Notes: generated by a model not told the origin, from the sequence alone. A DNA stretch of 64,000 bases from Streptomyces sp. NBC_00258 (GCF_036182465.1 NZ_CP108081.1:12028001-12092000), one strand, 5' to 3'. Shown: positions 35,978 through 45,025, counted from the stretch's first letter. A program made the numbers and translations.

Positions 35978-37444
35978 GTGATCAGCCTTCCGAACACACC
36001 CCGCCAAGCTCTGATAGGCGAGTCGTTTGTCAACGCAGCGTCCGGCGAGACGCTGACCACCCTCAATCCCGCCACGGGGGAGACGCTGACGGCGGTCGCG
36101 GCATGTGGCGCGGCCGATGTCGACGCCGCAGTAGCGGCAGCCCGCTCGGTCTTCGAGGCCGGCACATGGAGTCGGCTCGCTCCCGCTGAGCGCAAGCGGG
36201 TGTTGCTGCGGTATGCCGACCTGCTCGAGGAGCACGCGGACGAGATCATCGCCCTCGACTGCCTGGAGGCCGGGAAGCCGATCAGCGATACACGCGACGG
36301 TGACGTCCCGGAGGCGATCAGCACGTTTCGCTGGTGTGCGGAGCTGATCGACAAGCTCTACGACCGGGTTGCTCCCACAGCGCCGGACATCCTGGGCCTG
36401 ATCGTCCGGGAGCCCATCGGCGTCGTAGCGGCGGTGCTGCCGTGGAACTTTCCTGCATTGATGTTCGCCTGGAAGGTCGCGCCTGCTCTGGCGAGCGGTT
36501 CGAGCATCGTGGTGAAGCCCGCCGAGCAGACCTCCCTCAGCGCGCTGTTGATGGGTCAGCTCGCTCTCGAGGCAGGCGTGCCGGCCGGTGTACTCAATGT
36601 CCTGCCTGGCTACGGCGAGTCTGCCGGGGCGGCGCTGGGTCGTCATCCGGGTATCGACGTCGTCTCCTTCACTGGATCGACCGAGGTCGGACGGCTGTTC
36701 CTGCAGTACGCCGCACAGTCCAACCTCAAACGAGTGGTGCTGGAGTGCGGCGGCAAGAGCCCGCAGTTGGTGCTGGCCGACGCACCGGAGCTCGACGTGA
36801 TGGTCGACGACATCTTGGCCGCAGGGTTCTGGAACATGGGTGAGAACTGCTCGAGCGGGTCGCGGCTCATCGTTCACCGCAGCAGACACGAGGAACTCGT
36901 CGAGCGGCTCGTCTCCAGCCTGGCCGACTGGAAGGTCGGCGATCCCCTCGACGATGCGACGCGCATCGGGCCGATGATCGATGCGAACCACTTCGCCAAG
37001 GTGATGGGGTTCATCGAGGCGGGCACGAAGGAGGGTGCCCAGCTCCGTACCGGTGGGGGACGTGCTCTGGAAGGCAGCGGCGGTTACTTCGTGGCACCGA
37101 CCATTTTCGACGGGGTGGACAACAACATGACGATCGCCCGTGAGGAGATCTTCGGGCCAGTGCTTTCGACGATCGTGTTCGATGACGAGGCCGATGGCAT
37201 CAGACTCGCCAACGAGACGAACTATGGGCTGGCCGCCTCCGTCTGGACGCAGAACGTCGATTCCGCCATCCGGGTTTCGCGCGCCATCCGAGCCGGCACC
37301 GTCTCGGTCAACTGCTTCTCCGAGGGCGATGTCACCACGCCCTTCGGCGGCTACAAGCAGTCCGGCTTCGGAGGCCGCGACAACGGGGTCGAAGCGCTTG
37401 ACCAGTACACCGAGCTCAAGACCATCTGGATCCAGACGCGCTGA
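35978..37444 (+). CDS. NAD(P)-dependent aldehyde dehydrogenase (1)
   Basis: A 488-residue ALDH from a GTG with GAGGAG eight bases upstream. Markers are the Asn region LPWNFPALMFAWKVAPAL, FTGSTEVGRLF for the cofactor loop, the Glu in LECGGKSPQLVL and the catalytic Cys in MGENCSSGSR. This is the gamma-glutamyl-aminobutyraldehyde/PuuC-like branch, which is broad in substrate. Within the island it probably oxidises an aldehyde made from the side chain or by the SDRs. The intact ends and length are normal. Confidence 0.85.
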   Translation: MISLPNTPRQALIGESFVNAASGETLTTLNPATGETLTAVAACGAADVDAAVAAARSVFEAGTWSRLAPAERKRVLLRYADLLEEHADEIIALDCLEAGKPISDTRDGDVPEAISTFRWCAELIDKLYDRVAPTAPDILGLIVREPIGVVAAVLPWNFPALMFAWKVAPALASGSSIVVKPAEQTSLSALLMGQLALEAGVPAGVLNVLPGYGESAGAALGRHPGIDVVSFTGSTEVGRLFLQYAAQSNLKRVVLECGGKSPQLVLADAPELDVMVDDILAAGFWNMGENCSSGSRLIVHRSRHEELVERLVSSLADWKVGDPLDDATRIGPMIDANHFAKVMGFIEAGTKEGAQLRTGGGRALEGSGGYFVAPTIFDGVDNNMTIAREEIFGPVLSTIVFDDEADGIRLANETNYGLAASVWTQNVDSAIRVSRAIRAGTVSVNCFSEGDVTTPFGGYKQSGFGGRDNGVEALDQYTELKTIWIQTR

Positions 37445-37575
37445 GACACCGGAGACCGCATCGGTCCGGCTGTCGAACTCCGGTTCTAGCGGCTGGGACA
37501 CGCAAAAACCTGGCCGCAGGACCGGTGGCATTCGGCGATTTGTCGGCGCCTTCAGTCGAACCATTGCAATCTAAC

Positions 37576-37599
37576 CATGAAATCATATATGATTTCATG
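37576..37599 (+). promoter_or_regulatory. 24-base perfect palindrome, best regulon site
   Basis: Positions 37576-37599 are perfectly self-complementary, with the consensus ATCATATATGAT at 37582-37593 in the centre. TTGCAA (37564-37569) and TATGAT (37588-37593) are 18 bases apart, so it overlaps the promoter of the second EthD gene. Confidence 0.75.
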
Positions 37600-37675
37600 C
37601 GAGCGGAGAGTCCGCTCGTTGTCGCAGACCCGCTCGGCGCCCCTCGGCGGCGCTCGCGGAGAGGAGTCATGCCGC

Positions 37676-38020
37676 ATGTATAAGGTCATTGTCTTCCTCA
37701 AGAAGAGAGACGGACTCAGTCGCGAGGAGTTCGTCGACTACTACGAGAACCGCCATGTCCCGCTGATCCTGAGCATGGCGCCGTCCCCGCCGATCTATCG
37801 ACGCAACTACCTGGTTCCGGAGGGGTCGGCGAGCGATGGATTCGACTTCGACGTGATGGTCGAGTTCGGGTTCGCCGACAAGGCCGCCCACCAGGAGTGG
37901 GTCGCACAGATGGACCGGCCGGAGAATCGCCAGCAGAACGACGATGACTCCCCGAACCTGTTCCACCCCGACAGCCTGGAGATTCGCGAGTACGTGCTGG
38001 AAGAGCACATCACCTCGTAG
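37676..38020 (+). CDS. EthD-like dimeric alpha/beta-barrel protein (2)
   Basis: A 114-residue EthD-domain protein, start ATG at 37676 with GAGGAG upstream. It matches the first EthD protein over its whole length (YKVIVFLKKRDGLSREEFVD, HVPLILSMAPSPPIYRRNYL, VMVEFGFADKAAHQEWVAQM), about 70% identical by eye, with a few extra residues near the C-terminus (QQNDDDS). The two genes lie in tandem, each behind its own palindrome. They may form a heterodimer or act on related intermediates. Confidence 0.8.
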   Translation: MYKVIVFLKKRDGLSREEFVDYYENRHVPLILSMAPSPPIYRRNYLVPEGSASDGFDFDVMVEFGFADKAAHQEWVAQMDRPENRQQNDDDSPNLFHPDSLEIREYVLEEHITS

Positions 38021-38059
38021 TGCCGCAGATGCACCCCGACGCGCAGAATCACCACTCAG

Positions 38060-38071
38060 ATCATATATGAA
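38060..38071 (+). promoter_or_regulatory. regulon palindrome upstream of ABC importer operon
   Basis: ATCATATATGAA, one difference from the consensus. A second AT-rich half-motif, AGTATAGCATTT, begins at 38076. No good -35 was identified. Confidence 0.55.
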
Positions 38072-38137
38072 TTCAGTATAGCATTTCGGGGGTTGGCGGG
38101 GTACGGTTCCCTGAACTGGAACGATAGGAGCGCGTTG

Positions 38138-39475
38138 ATGATGCGAAGAACGTCGCGAGGGGCCAGCTCGAAGTCGTGGCTCTCGATCACCGGGATCGCG
38201 GTGGCGCTTGTCTTGGCTGGGTGCGGGCCGAGTCCGACGTCGGGATCGGACCCTTCGAAAGGGAGCGACGCGATGGGCTCGAACCGAGCCGGCGCAGTCA
38301 AGACTGCACTTGCGTACACGGGCGGGACTGCTGGTAAGGCGGACGCTTCCAAGACGCCGATCGTGATCGGCTGGATGAACCAGGACAGCGGCGGCGCATC
38401 AGCGGTCCCCTGGTACTCGGAGTCCGTCCGGACCGCAGTGAAGTTCCTGAACGACGAGCTGGGCGGCATCGACGGGCATCCACTCAAACTCAAGGAATGC
38501 ATCGTCGGCACGGATCCCGAACAAGGGCAGGCCTGCGCCCAGAGGTTCTTGAACGACGACGCCATCAAGGTCATGTTCGCAGGAGAGGCTTCTGGCGCAC
38601 AGGCTTCCTTCATGGCCGGCATCGGAAACTCGAACAAGCCGTTCGTCGGGTTGTCGCCTCTCGCGCCCGACGAGGCGAAACTGAAGAACGCGTTCTTTTT
38701 GCGGCCTGGGTTCCTCGCTCTCGGCGCCCAGGTTACTTACATGCGCGACTACGCCAAGGTCAAGTCCGTCAGCAACATCAATCTGGACACTCCGGAGCTC
38801 CGCGGGTTCGCCGAGGTCTACACCCACATCTTCAAGGCGGGAGGGATAAACCTCCACACCGCGTTTCTGAAGCCGGATGCGCCGGACGCTCTCGCACCAC
38901 TGGTTGCCGGGAAGGTTCAGCAATCCGAGGGCATCGAAAACAATGCCGGGACGGCACAGGCCTGCATCACGGCCTACAAGGCACTGAAGCAGCTCGGCTC
39001 TGCCGACAAGCCGACCCTTGCGTTCCCGGGCTGCCTGGATCCTTCGGTCAAGAAGACACTCGGTGACTATCCGAAGGGCTGGACGTACTTTCAGGAATAC
39101 CAGAGTGTCAACCGCCCAGACCCGACTGGCCAGGTCGGAACTTTCCTTTACGCCCTGAACAAGTACGCCCCGACCCAGGTGGCAAACGTCAAGGATCAGT
39201 TCGGTGCGCCGGCAGCCTTCGGGGGTGTGCTCACCATCGCCAAGTGGCTCAGGGAGAAGGGTCCTGACAACATTTCGCTGGCCACCTTCAAAGAAGCCGC
39301 CGACAGCGATCCCGGGCCCCTCTTCCTCGGGCAGCCGAAGGTCAGCTTCGGCAAGCAGCCATACCCCGCGCTGGCCGGGCTTGGCAACAGATTCTTCACC
39401 TATCTTGGTGATGGCAAGTGGAAGGACGCGACCGACGGAAAGTGGGTCTACCCCATCCCTGGGACCACCTTCTGA
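38138..39475 (+). CDS. branched-chain-type ABC transporter substrate-binding lipoprotein
   Basis: A 445-residue extracytoplasmic binding protein. The N-terminus has Arg/Lys residues, a hydrophobic stretch and the lipobox LVLAGCG, so it is lipid-anchored outside the membrane. The mature part has the Peripla_BP_6 fold (LivJ-like): IVIGWMNQDSGG, VKFLNDELGGIDGHPLKL and GDPEQGQACAQRFLND-like segments. TAGGAG lies before the ATG. It is the first gene of the importer operon and is separated from the permease gene by a hairpin. Given its setting the ligand is probably an aromatic acid rather than an amino acid, as seen for related systems in aromatic-degrading bacteria. Confidence 0.85.
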   Translation: MMRRTSRGASSKSWLSITGIAVALVLAGCGPSPTSGSDPSKGSDAMGSNRAGAVKTALAYTGGTAGKADASKTPIVIGWMNQDSGGASAVPWYSESVRTAVKFLNDELGGIDGHPLKLKECIVGTDPEQGQACAQRFLNDDAIKVMFAGEASGAQASFMAGIGNSNKPFVGLSPLAPDEAKLKNAFFLRPGFLALGAQVTYMRDYAKVKSVSNINLDTPELRGFAEVYTHIFKAGGINLHTAFLKPDAPDALAPLVAGKVQQSEGIENNAGTAQACITAYKALKQLGSADKPTLAFPGCLDPSVKKTLGDYPKGWTYFQEYQSVNRPDPTGQVGTFLYALNKYAPTQVANVKDQFGAPAAFGGVLTIAKWLREKGPDNISLATFKEAADSDPGPLFLGQPKVSFGKQPYPALAGLGNRFFTYLGDGKWKDATDGKWVYPIPGTTF

Positions 39476-39515
39476 CAGGGACGCGCAATGTCGGCTTCGC
39501 CGACAGACTTGACGA

Positions 39516-39555
39516 CCTGGGCCGTCCGGAAGGCCGGGCTTTCGGACGGCCCAGG
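39516..39555 (+). terminator. hairpin between binding-protein and permease genes
   Basis: CCTGGGCCGTCCG (39516-39528) pairs perfectly with CGGACGGCCCAGG (39543-39555) across a 14-base loop. It may partly end transcription or protect the upstream mRNA, giving more binding protein than permease. Confidence 0.65.
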
Positions 39556-39671
39556 AACCGCACATACCCTTGATGAGGCAGGTACGCCATCCTTCAGCGG
39601 CTTCGATGGAGAGATCGGCGCCGGGGCCAGCCGCATGATCTGAGCAATGATTCAATGTTGGAGATGGCAAC

Positions 39672-41744
39672 GTGGACCAGCTAGTAGTTTTCGTGGCACT
39701 GGGTCTGGGCCCAGCGGCCCTGATTGCCGCCTTGTCGGTATCACTCGTCGCGCAGTATCGGGGTTCGGGTGTCATCAACCTCGCTACCGGCTCGATCGCC
39801 ACTTTTGGTGCTTTCCTTTATTATTCACTCCGCACCGATGGCTCGATCTTCATGCCGTTCCCGTTCCCGCCGCACCGGATTGGTCTCGGCGGACCATGGG
39901 CCCCCGTACCCGCGTTCCTCACCACGATTGTGGCGTGCATGGCGCTTGGCGCAGCATTGGACCTGTTCTTGTTCCGTCCGTTGCGCACCGCATCGCCGCT
40001 CGCAAAGCTCATGGTTTCACTGGGCGTTTTCCTGACCTTGCAGTCGGTGTTCGCGATGCGGTTCGGACCCACCGGACTCGCCGCGCCGGCCATCTTCCCG
40101 AACGGCCCCGATGACTCGCTGACGCTGTTCGGGGTGCCTGTGCCGACCGATCGATTCTTTGTCGCTGGACTCGTGGCCGTCGTGGCGGTGATGTTGATCT
40201 GTGTCTACCGTTTCACCGGCTTCGGACTGGCTACCCGCGCGGCGTCCGAGAGCGAGACGAACGCGATGCTGATCGGCATCAACCCGCAGCGTTTGTCGCT
40301 CTACAACACGACCATCGCCGCCACATTGGCAGGAACGTTCGGCGTCATCGTCGCGCCGACCACGCAGCTCGATACGACAACGATCAGTCTGGCGGTCGTC
40401 CCCGCACTCGGAGCGGCCCTGCTGGCCGGCTTCACGTCGTTCGGCGTTGCTGCCGCGGCGGGCATAGCCATGGGAATCGTAGGCTCCGTGGTGACGTACG
40501 TGCAGACACTGTCGTGGTTCCCGACCACAAGCGGCACTGCGATGCCCGGCGTGGAGTCGGTGGTGTATCTGGCCGTGATCGTCGGTGCGTTGCTCTGGCG
40601 AGGAGCCAAACTGCCTTCGCGTGGCACCCTGAGCGAGCAGCGGCTGCCGGCAGCGCCGGAAGCTCGTCGCCTGACTGTGCCGACGTTGGTATCCGCTGTC
40701 CTCGGCGTCGGTGCGATCATGGTGTTCACATTCGACCTGCGTCAAGCCACGGTCAACTCGCTGCTCGGCGTGATCATCTGCTTGTCGTTGGTGGTCATCG
40801 TGGGCTTCGTCGGACAGGTGTCGCTGGTGCACGTCGCGCTCGCGGGCGTTGCGGCTTTCGCCATCTCCAAGCTCGCCCTGCACGCCGGGATCGGGCTGCC
40901 CCTGGCGCCGATCCTGGCCATCGGAGTCGCCGTGATCTTCGGCTTGGCAGCAGCGATTCCCGCCCTTCGTGTGCGAGGGGTGAATCTGGCCATCGTGACA
41001 CTTGCGGCGGCAGTCGCCATCGAGCAGTTCGTGTTCTCCAATCCGACTCTCGGCCAGGATCCCTCCAACTCGCCGGTTCCCTCGCCCCGGTTGTTCGGCC
41101 TTGACCTTGGCCCACGAGCCGGCTTCCCGGGTTGGGATGGAAAACTGCCCAGCCCACTTGTGGGCCTTGAGGTCCTCGCGATCACTCTCGTCGTGGGCCT
41201 GTTCGTGGCGAACCTCCGCCGAAGCACGCTCGGCCGTCAGATGCTCGCAGTACGTTCCAACGAGCGTGCAGCCGCAGCGGCCGGCATCAGCGTCCGCAAC
41301 GTCAAGATCGCGGCCTTCGCCATCTCCTCGGCCATTGCCGGACTGGCCGGAGTGCTTGCGGCCTACAACCTCGGCAGTGTCAGTGCATCCCGATGGGGCC
41401 TCATCACGGCTCTTGGATTCGTCGCGTTCGCCTATATGGGGGGGATCACGACGACCTTCGGCGCTGTCAACGCCGGCCTGATGGTTCCGGGTGGCCTCAT
41501 CGCTGTGCTTCTCCAGAATTGGACCGGCCTCAGCACGAACGCGCTGTTGTGGATCGGCGGTGTGTCACTGGTCCTGACGGTGATCTATTACCCCCAGGGT
41601 GTTGCGCTCTACACGATGGACTCGATCGAGCGGATCCTGGGACGGTTCCGACCCCGCCGTGCCGGTGCCTCGCCTGTGTCGACGACGAGCAGTCACGAAG
41701 GCGCTGACGCGGCCGCGATGGGAGTGACCCGCAATGTTTCGTAG
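39672..41744 (+). CDS. fused LivH-LivM-type ABC permease
   Basis: A 690-residue membrane protein in which the two branched-chain-type permeases are joined. The LivH-like half (about 1-300) contains YRGSGVINLATGSIATFGAF and the coupling-type segment RAASESETNAMLIGINPQRL. The LivM-like half (about 340-660) contains LVVIVGFVGQVSLVHVALAG and AVRSNERAAAAAGISVRNVK. Each half has around 8-9 hydrophobic helices. GTG start with GGAG upstream. Fused permeases of this kind occur in actinobacteria. The partner ATPases follow at once. Confidence 0.85.
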   Translation: MDQLVVFVALGLGPAALIAALSVSLVAQYRGSGVINLATGSIATFGAFLYYSLRTDGSIFMPFPFPPHRIGLGGPWAPVPAFLTTIVACMALGAALDLFLFRPLRTASPLAKLMVSLGVFLTLQSVFAMRFGPTGLAAPAIFPNGPDDSLTLFGVPVPTDRFFVAGLVAVVAVMLICVYRFTGFGLATRAASESETNAMLIGINPQRLSLYNTTIAATLAGTFGVIVAPTTQLDTTTISLAVVPALGAALLAGFTSFGVAAAAGIAMGIVGSVVTYVQTLSWFPTTSGTAMPGVESVVYLAVIVGALLWRGAKLPSRGTLSEQRLPAAPEARRLTVPTLVSAVLGVGAIMVFTFDLRQATVNSLLGVIICLSLVVIVGFVGQVSLVHVALAGVAAFAISKLALHAGIGLPLAPILAIGVAVIFGLAAAIPALRVRGVNLAIVTLAAAVAIEQFVFSNPTLGQDPSNSPVPSPRLFGLDLGPRAGFPGWDGKLPSPLVGLEVLAITLVVGLFVANLRRSTLGRQMLAVRSNERAAAAAGISVRNVKIAAFAISSAIAGLAGVLAAYNLGSVSASRWGLITALGFVAFAYMGGITTTFGAVNAGLMVPGGLIAVLLQNWTGLSTNALLWIGGVSLVLTVIYYPQGVALYTMDSIERILGRFRPRRAGASPVSTTSSHEGADAAAMGVTRNVS

Positions 41745-41813
41745 AACATGGTCGCGGCCCGCGGGGCTGAGTCGGTCAGGTCCGGATCTCGCACACCCCG
41801 GGAAGGCGCAGCG

Positions 41814-42599
41814 ATGAGTTCAGCACTCTCAGCCAAAGGACTTTGTGTCTCCTTCGGGGGCGTGCACGCGGTTCGCGATGTGGACCTGGACGTTCAGGGC
41901 GGGCAACTCGTCGGGCTCATCGGTCCCAACGGCGCTGGCAAGACGACCACGATCGATGCCGTCACCGGCTTCGTCCCGTCTTCCGGATCGGTGCAGCTCG
42001 ACGAGCAGGAACTCTCGTCGATGCCAGCCAACAAGCGAGCACGGCGGGGCCTTGCGCGGACCTGGCAGTCGATCGAGCTGTTCGACGATCTCACCGTTGA
42101 GCAGAACGTCGCCGTGGCCGCACACCACCCCCCGACGTTGCAGGTGCTCAAGGAGATGGTGCTGCCTCCGCGCCCGCCCGGCACGAAGGTCATGGAGAGC
42201 CTCGACCTCCTCGGCCTGGCGGACCTTCGCCACCGAATGCCCCAGGAGCTCTCCCAGGGACACCGAAAGCTCGTCGGGGTGGCTCGAGCAGTCGCTCAGG
42301 GACCCCGGGTGCTCTGCCTGGACGAACCGGCGGCGGGTCTGGACGTCAACGAGTCGCTCGAGTTCGGTGAGCGCTTGCGCACGTTGACCCGTGAGGGTAT
42401 CGGCATGCTTCTCGTCGAACATGACATGGGGCTGGTGCTGAGTGTGTGTGACCACGTCGTCGTACTCGAATTCGGCAAGGTGATCGCGCGCGGTGCTCCT
42501 GCAGACGTGTGCCGAGATCCTCGTGTCATGGAGGCGTACCTCGGCTCAAGTGGCGAGAAACTGATCAAGAACGCCGAGATCGAGGTGAACCACCAGTGA
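41814..42599 (+). CDS. ABC transporter ATPase, LivG type
   Basis: A 261-residue ATPase with Walker A LIGPNGAGKTTT, signature LSQGHRK (Gln-Gly-His rather than the commoner Gly-Gln), Walker B VLCLDEPAAGLD and switch His in LLVEHDMGLV. It couples ATP hydrolysis to import through the fused permease. The ATG at 41814 follows GGAAGG. Its stop overlaps the next gene's GTG by four bases. The C-terminal tail (EKLIKNAEIEVNHQ) is slightly longer than usual. Confidence 0.85.
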   Translation: MSSALSAKGLCVSFGGVHAVRDVDLDVQGGQLVGLIGPNGAGKTTTIDAVTGFVPSSGSVQLDEQELSSMPANKRARRGLARTWQSIELFDDLTVEQNVAVAAHHPPTLQVLKEMVLPPRPPGTKVMESLDLLGLADLRHRMPQELSQGHRKLVGVARAVAQGPRVLCLDEPAAGLDVNESLEFGERLRTLTREGIGMLLVEHDMGLVLSVCDHVVVLEFGKVIARGAPADVCRDPRVMEAYLGSSGEKLIKNAEIEVNHQ

Positions 42600-43327
42600 G
42601 CGACACCGTGCTGGCCATCGAGAACATGACCGCCGGGTACGACGGGGCCGAGGTTGTCCGCAACATGGACATGACCGTCACAAAGGGGGAGGTGGTCGCG
42701 CTCCTCGGAGCCAATGGCGCAGGCAAGACCACAACGCTGCATACCGTCTCCGGGCTCCTCCCGACGATAAATGGGCAGATAGTGTTCGAGGGCAGAGACC
42801 TCGCGGACGTTTCGCCGATGGCGCGAGCGCGACTCGGGATTGCTCACGTACCCGACGATCGCGGCCTGTTCTTCGGTTTGACTGTCGGCGAGCACATTCG
42901 GGTGGGGCCTCCGGGCGAGACCTTGGACGAAGGGCTCGTCTATGACCATTTTCCTGCGCTGCGTGAACTGCGTGACCGCCGTGCCGGCCTGCTGTCCGGC
43001 GGGGAACAGCAGATGCTGGCCATTGGGCGGGCGCTTGCGAGGCGACCGAAGCTGCTCATGCTCGACGAGCTCTCGCTCGGACTGGCGCCAGTGATCGTGG
43101 AGCGAATCCTCCCAGTGGTCCGCAAGTACGCCGACGAGTCAGGGTGTGCGGTCCTTCTCGTGGAGCAACATGTCCAGCTCGCGTTGGAGATTGCCGACCG
43201 CGGCTACGTGCTCTCGCATGGCGAGATCGTCCTGAGTGAGCGCGCAGCCAAACTGCGTGAGAACGAGCAGCTCATGATCTCGAGCTATCTCGGTGAAGAG
43301 CGCGCCGGGGTGCACGCCGACGGTTGA
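42596..43327 (+). CDS. ABC transporter ATPase, LivF type
   Basis: A 243-residue ATPase starting at a GTG that overlaps the previous stop. It shows Walker A LLGANGAGKTTTL, signature LSGGEQQML, Walker B LLMLDELSLGLAP and the His switch LLVEQHVQLAL. It is the second ATPase of the importer. It is the last gene of the operon; the next gene has its own palindromic element. Confidence 0.85.
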   Translation: MSDTVLAIENMTAGYDGAEVVRNMDMTVTKGEVVALLGANGAGKTTTLHTVSGLLPTINGQIVFEGRDLADVSPMARARLGIAHVPDDRGLFFGLTVGEHIRVGPPGETLDEGLVYDHFPALRELRDRRAGLLSGGEQQMLAIGRALARRPKLLMLDELSLGLAPVIVERILPVVRKYADESGCAVLLVEQHVQLALEIADRGYVLSHGEIVLSERAAKLRENEQLMISSYLGEERAGVHADG

Positions 43328-43506
43328 CCTGACGGGCCGAACCTCCTCGGACGACCTGTAGAAGGGCAAGTCAGCTCGCCGGGCGCACCGGCGAGGCCGG
43401 AGCGCGCCGTGTTGGCCTGGCACGTCGCCCTGGTGCCGGCGGGGCAGATTCTCCGAAGACGGCGCCGTTCCAAATTCTCTGCTTCAGACACACATCACTC
43501 ATAGGG

Positions 43507-43518
43507 ATCATATACAAT
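43507..43518 (+). promoter_or_regulatory. regulon palindrome upstream of FAA-SDR pair
   Basis: ATCATATACAAT, two differences from the consensus; TACAAT could serve as -10. The -35 is unclear. Confidence 0.5.
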
Positions 43519-43589
43519 TCTCTATCAAGTGACGGTCGCCGTGCGCCGCCATGTTGCGCGTCCGCCGGTTGGCGTTCCAAGGAGGAATC

Positions 43590-44270
43590 ATGGAAGGACT
43601 GGTCACCGCCAGTCAGGAAACCGATGCGGACGGCATCACCCCGTCGAAGATCATCTGCATCGGGCTCAACTACCGCGAGCACGCCCGCGAGATCGATGCA
43701 CCACTACCGGAGCGGCCGCTGTTGTTCGCGAAGTGGCCGAACACGCTCATCGGGGACGGCGACGACATCAAAGTGCCCACAGTTTCCACGAAGGTCGACT
43801 TCGAGGCTGAACTCGGCGTGGTGATCGGACGTCGAGGCCGCGCGATTGCTGTCGAGGACGCACTGCAGTACGTGGCAGCGTACGTGGCAGCGAACGACGT
43901 GTCTGCGCGGGACGTCCAGACATCGGACGGGCAGTGGGTGCGCGGCAAGTCCTTCGACACGTTCCTGCCGATCTCCACACGACGGCCGGCTACGGAGGTG
44001 GGTGACCCTCAGGCGCTCGCGATGCGCACCTTCGTCAACGGCCAGGTCATGCAGGAGTCCACGACCGGCGACATGATTTTTTCGGTTGCAGAACTCATCG
44101 CCTTCGTCAGTGAGGCGATCACACTCGAAGCCGGTGACCTGCTGCTGACTGGTACTCCTGCCGGAATCGGGGCGGTGCGCAAGCCGCCTGTGTGGTTGCA
44201 GCCCGGCGACGTTGTCACGGTCGAGATCGACGGGGTCGGCCGGGTCAGCAACCCGGTCGTCGCGGGCTGA
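43590..44270 (+). CDS. fumarylacetoacetate-hydrolase-family enzyme (1)
   Basis: A 226-residue FAA-family protein after a strong AAGGAGG site. It carries IICIGLNYREHARE near the start, the metal-binding Glu-x-Glu in DFEAELGVVIGRRG, the Asp/Lys region VAANDVSARDVQTSDGQWVRGKS and LLLTGTPAGIG near the end. The family hydrolyses C-C bonds of 1,3-diketo acids (fumarylpyruvate, acylpyruvates) or decarboxylates/isomerises hydroxymuconates. The length and sequence fit acylpyruvate or fumarylpyruvate hydrolase best. It is co-transcribed with the SDR gene 10 bases downstream. Confidence 0.8.
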   Translation: MEGLVTASQETDADGITPSKIICIGLNYREHAREIDAPLPERPLLFAKWPNTLIGDGDDIKVPTVSTKVDFEAELGVVIGRRGRAIAVEDALQYVAAYVAANDVSARDVQTSDGQWVRGKSFDTFLPISTRRPATEVGDPQALAMRTFVNGQVMQESTTGDMIFSVAELIAFVSEAITLEAGDLLLTGTPAGIGAVRKPPVWLQPGDVVTVEIDGVGRVSNPVVAG

Positions 44271-44280
44271 GGGGGCCTCG

Positions 44281-44955
44281 ATGAACTTCGATGGACGGGT
44301 TGCACTCGTGACCGGCGGCGCGAGCGGCATCGGTGCCGGCGTCGTCGACATGCTGCGCGAACGCGGAGCGGAGGTCCACGTGTTCGACGCCGCCAACGGT
44401 CAGGACGTGCGTGATGCGGATCAGCTCCGAGCGTGTGTTGACGCCTTGCCGCGGCTGGACATCCTCGTGTGCTCGGCAGGCGTGGCGGGCACGGCGATGC
44501 CCCTCGAGGACCTCCCTGTCGACGAATGGGAGCGTGTGATGTCCATCAATGCGACCGGCACCTTCTTGAGCAATCGTGCTGCCATTCCGAAGCTCCGAGC
44601 CAATGGCTACGGACGCATCGTGAATGTCGCGTCGATCGCCGGCAAGGAGGGCAACCCCTTGGCCGCCGTCTACTCGGCTTCGAAGGCGGCGATCATCGCG
44701 ATGACCAAGTCGATCGGAAAGGAACTCGCGGGGACGGGCGTGCTGGCGAACAGCATCGCGCCCGCGCTTGTCGAGACGCCGCTGCTCGCACCGCTGCCGG
44801 CCGATCACCTCGACCACCTCCTCGAGCGCGTGCCTCTTCGGCGTCTCGCGACCGTGGAGGAGATCGCTGCGTCGATCTGCTGGCTTGCGAGCGAGCAGAT
44901 GAGTTTCGCCACCGGCACGTGTCTGGACGCTTCCGGGGGCCGGGCGACGTACTAG
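44281..44955 (+). CDS. short-chain dehydrogenase (classical, short form)
   Basis: A 224-residue SDR with GGASGIGAG for cofactor binding, CSAGVAG, IVNVASIAG (Ser) and YSASK. It lacks the long insert of the mycofactocin-type SDRs and so probably uses exchangeable NAD(P). ATG immediately after the FAA gene, part of the same transcript. The substrate is unknown; the pairing suggests it forms or removes a keto group processed by the FAA enzyme. Confidence 0.8.
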   Translation: MNFDGRVALVTGGASGIGAGVVDMLRERGAEVHVFDAANGQDVRDADQLRACVDALPRLDILVCSAGVAGTAMPLEDLPVDEWERVMSINATGTFLSNRAAIPKLRANGYGRIVNVASIAGKEGNPLAAVYSASKAAIIAMTKSIGKELAGTGVLANSIAPALVETPLLAPLPADHLDHLLERVPLRRLATVEEIAASICWLASEQMSFATGTCLDASGGRATY

Positions 44956-44995
44956 CCCAACCGCCTGCCCGGGTGCTCGGCGAGCGTCTGCTTCG

Positions 44996-45025
44996 TTGAC
45001 ATGAAGAAATAATTTCATATATGAT
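44996..45025 (+). promoter_or_regulatory. promoter with regulon palindrome, meta-cleavage operon
   Basis: TTGACA (44996-45001), 18 bases, TATGAT (45020-45025). The palindrome TTCATATATGAT (45014-45025) has one difference from the consensus and contains the -10. This position rules out translation starting at the ATG at 45021. Confidence 0.75.

Noticed and set aside
35942..37564. 540-residue frame antisense to the first aldehyde dehydrogenase
   Set aside because: No domain is recognisable, and the plus-strand frame is a full ALDH.
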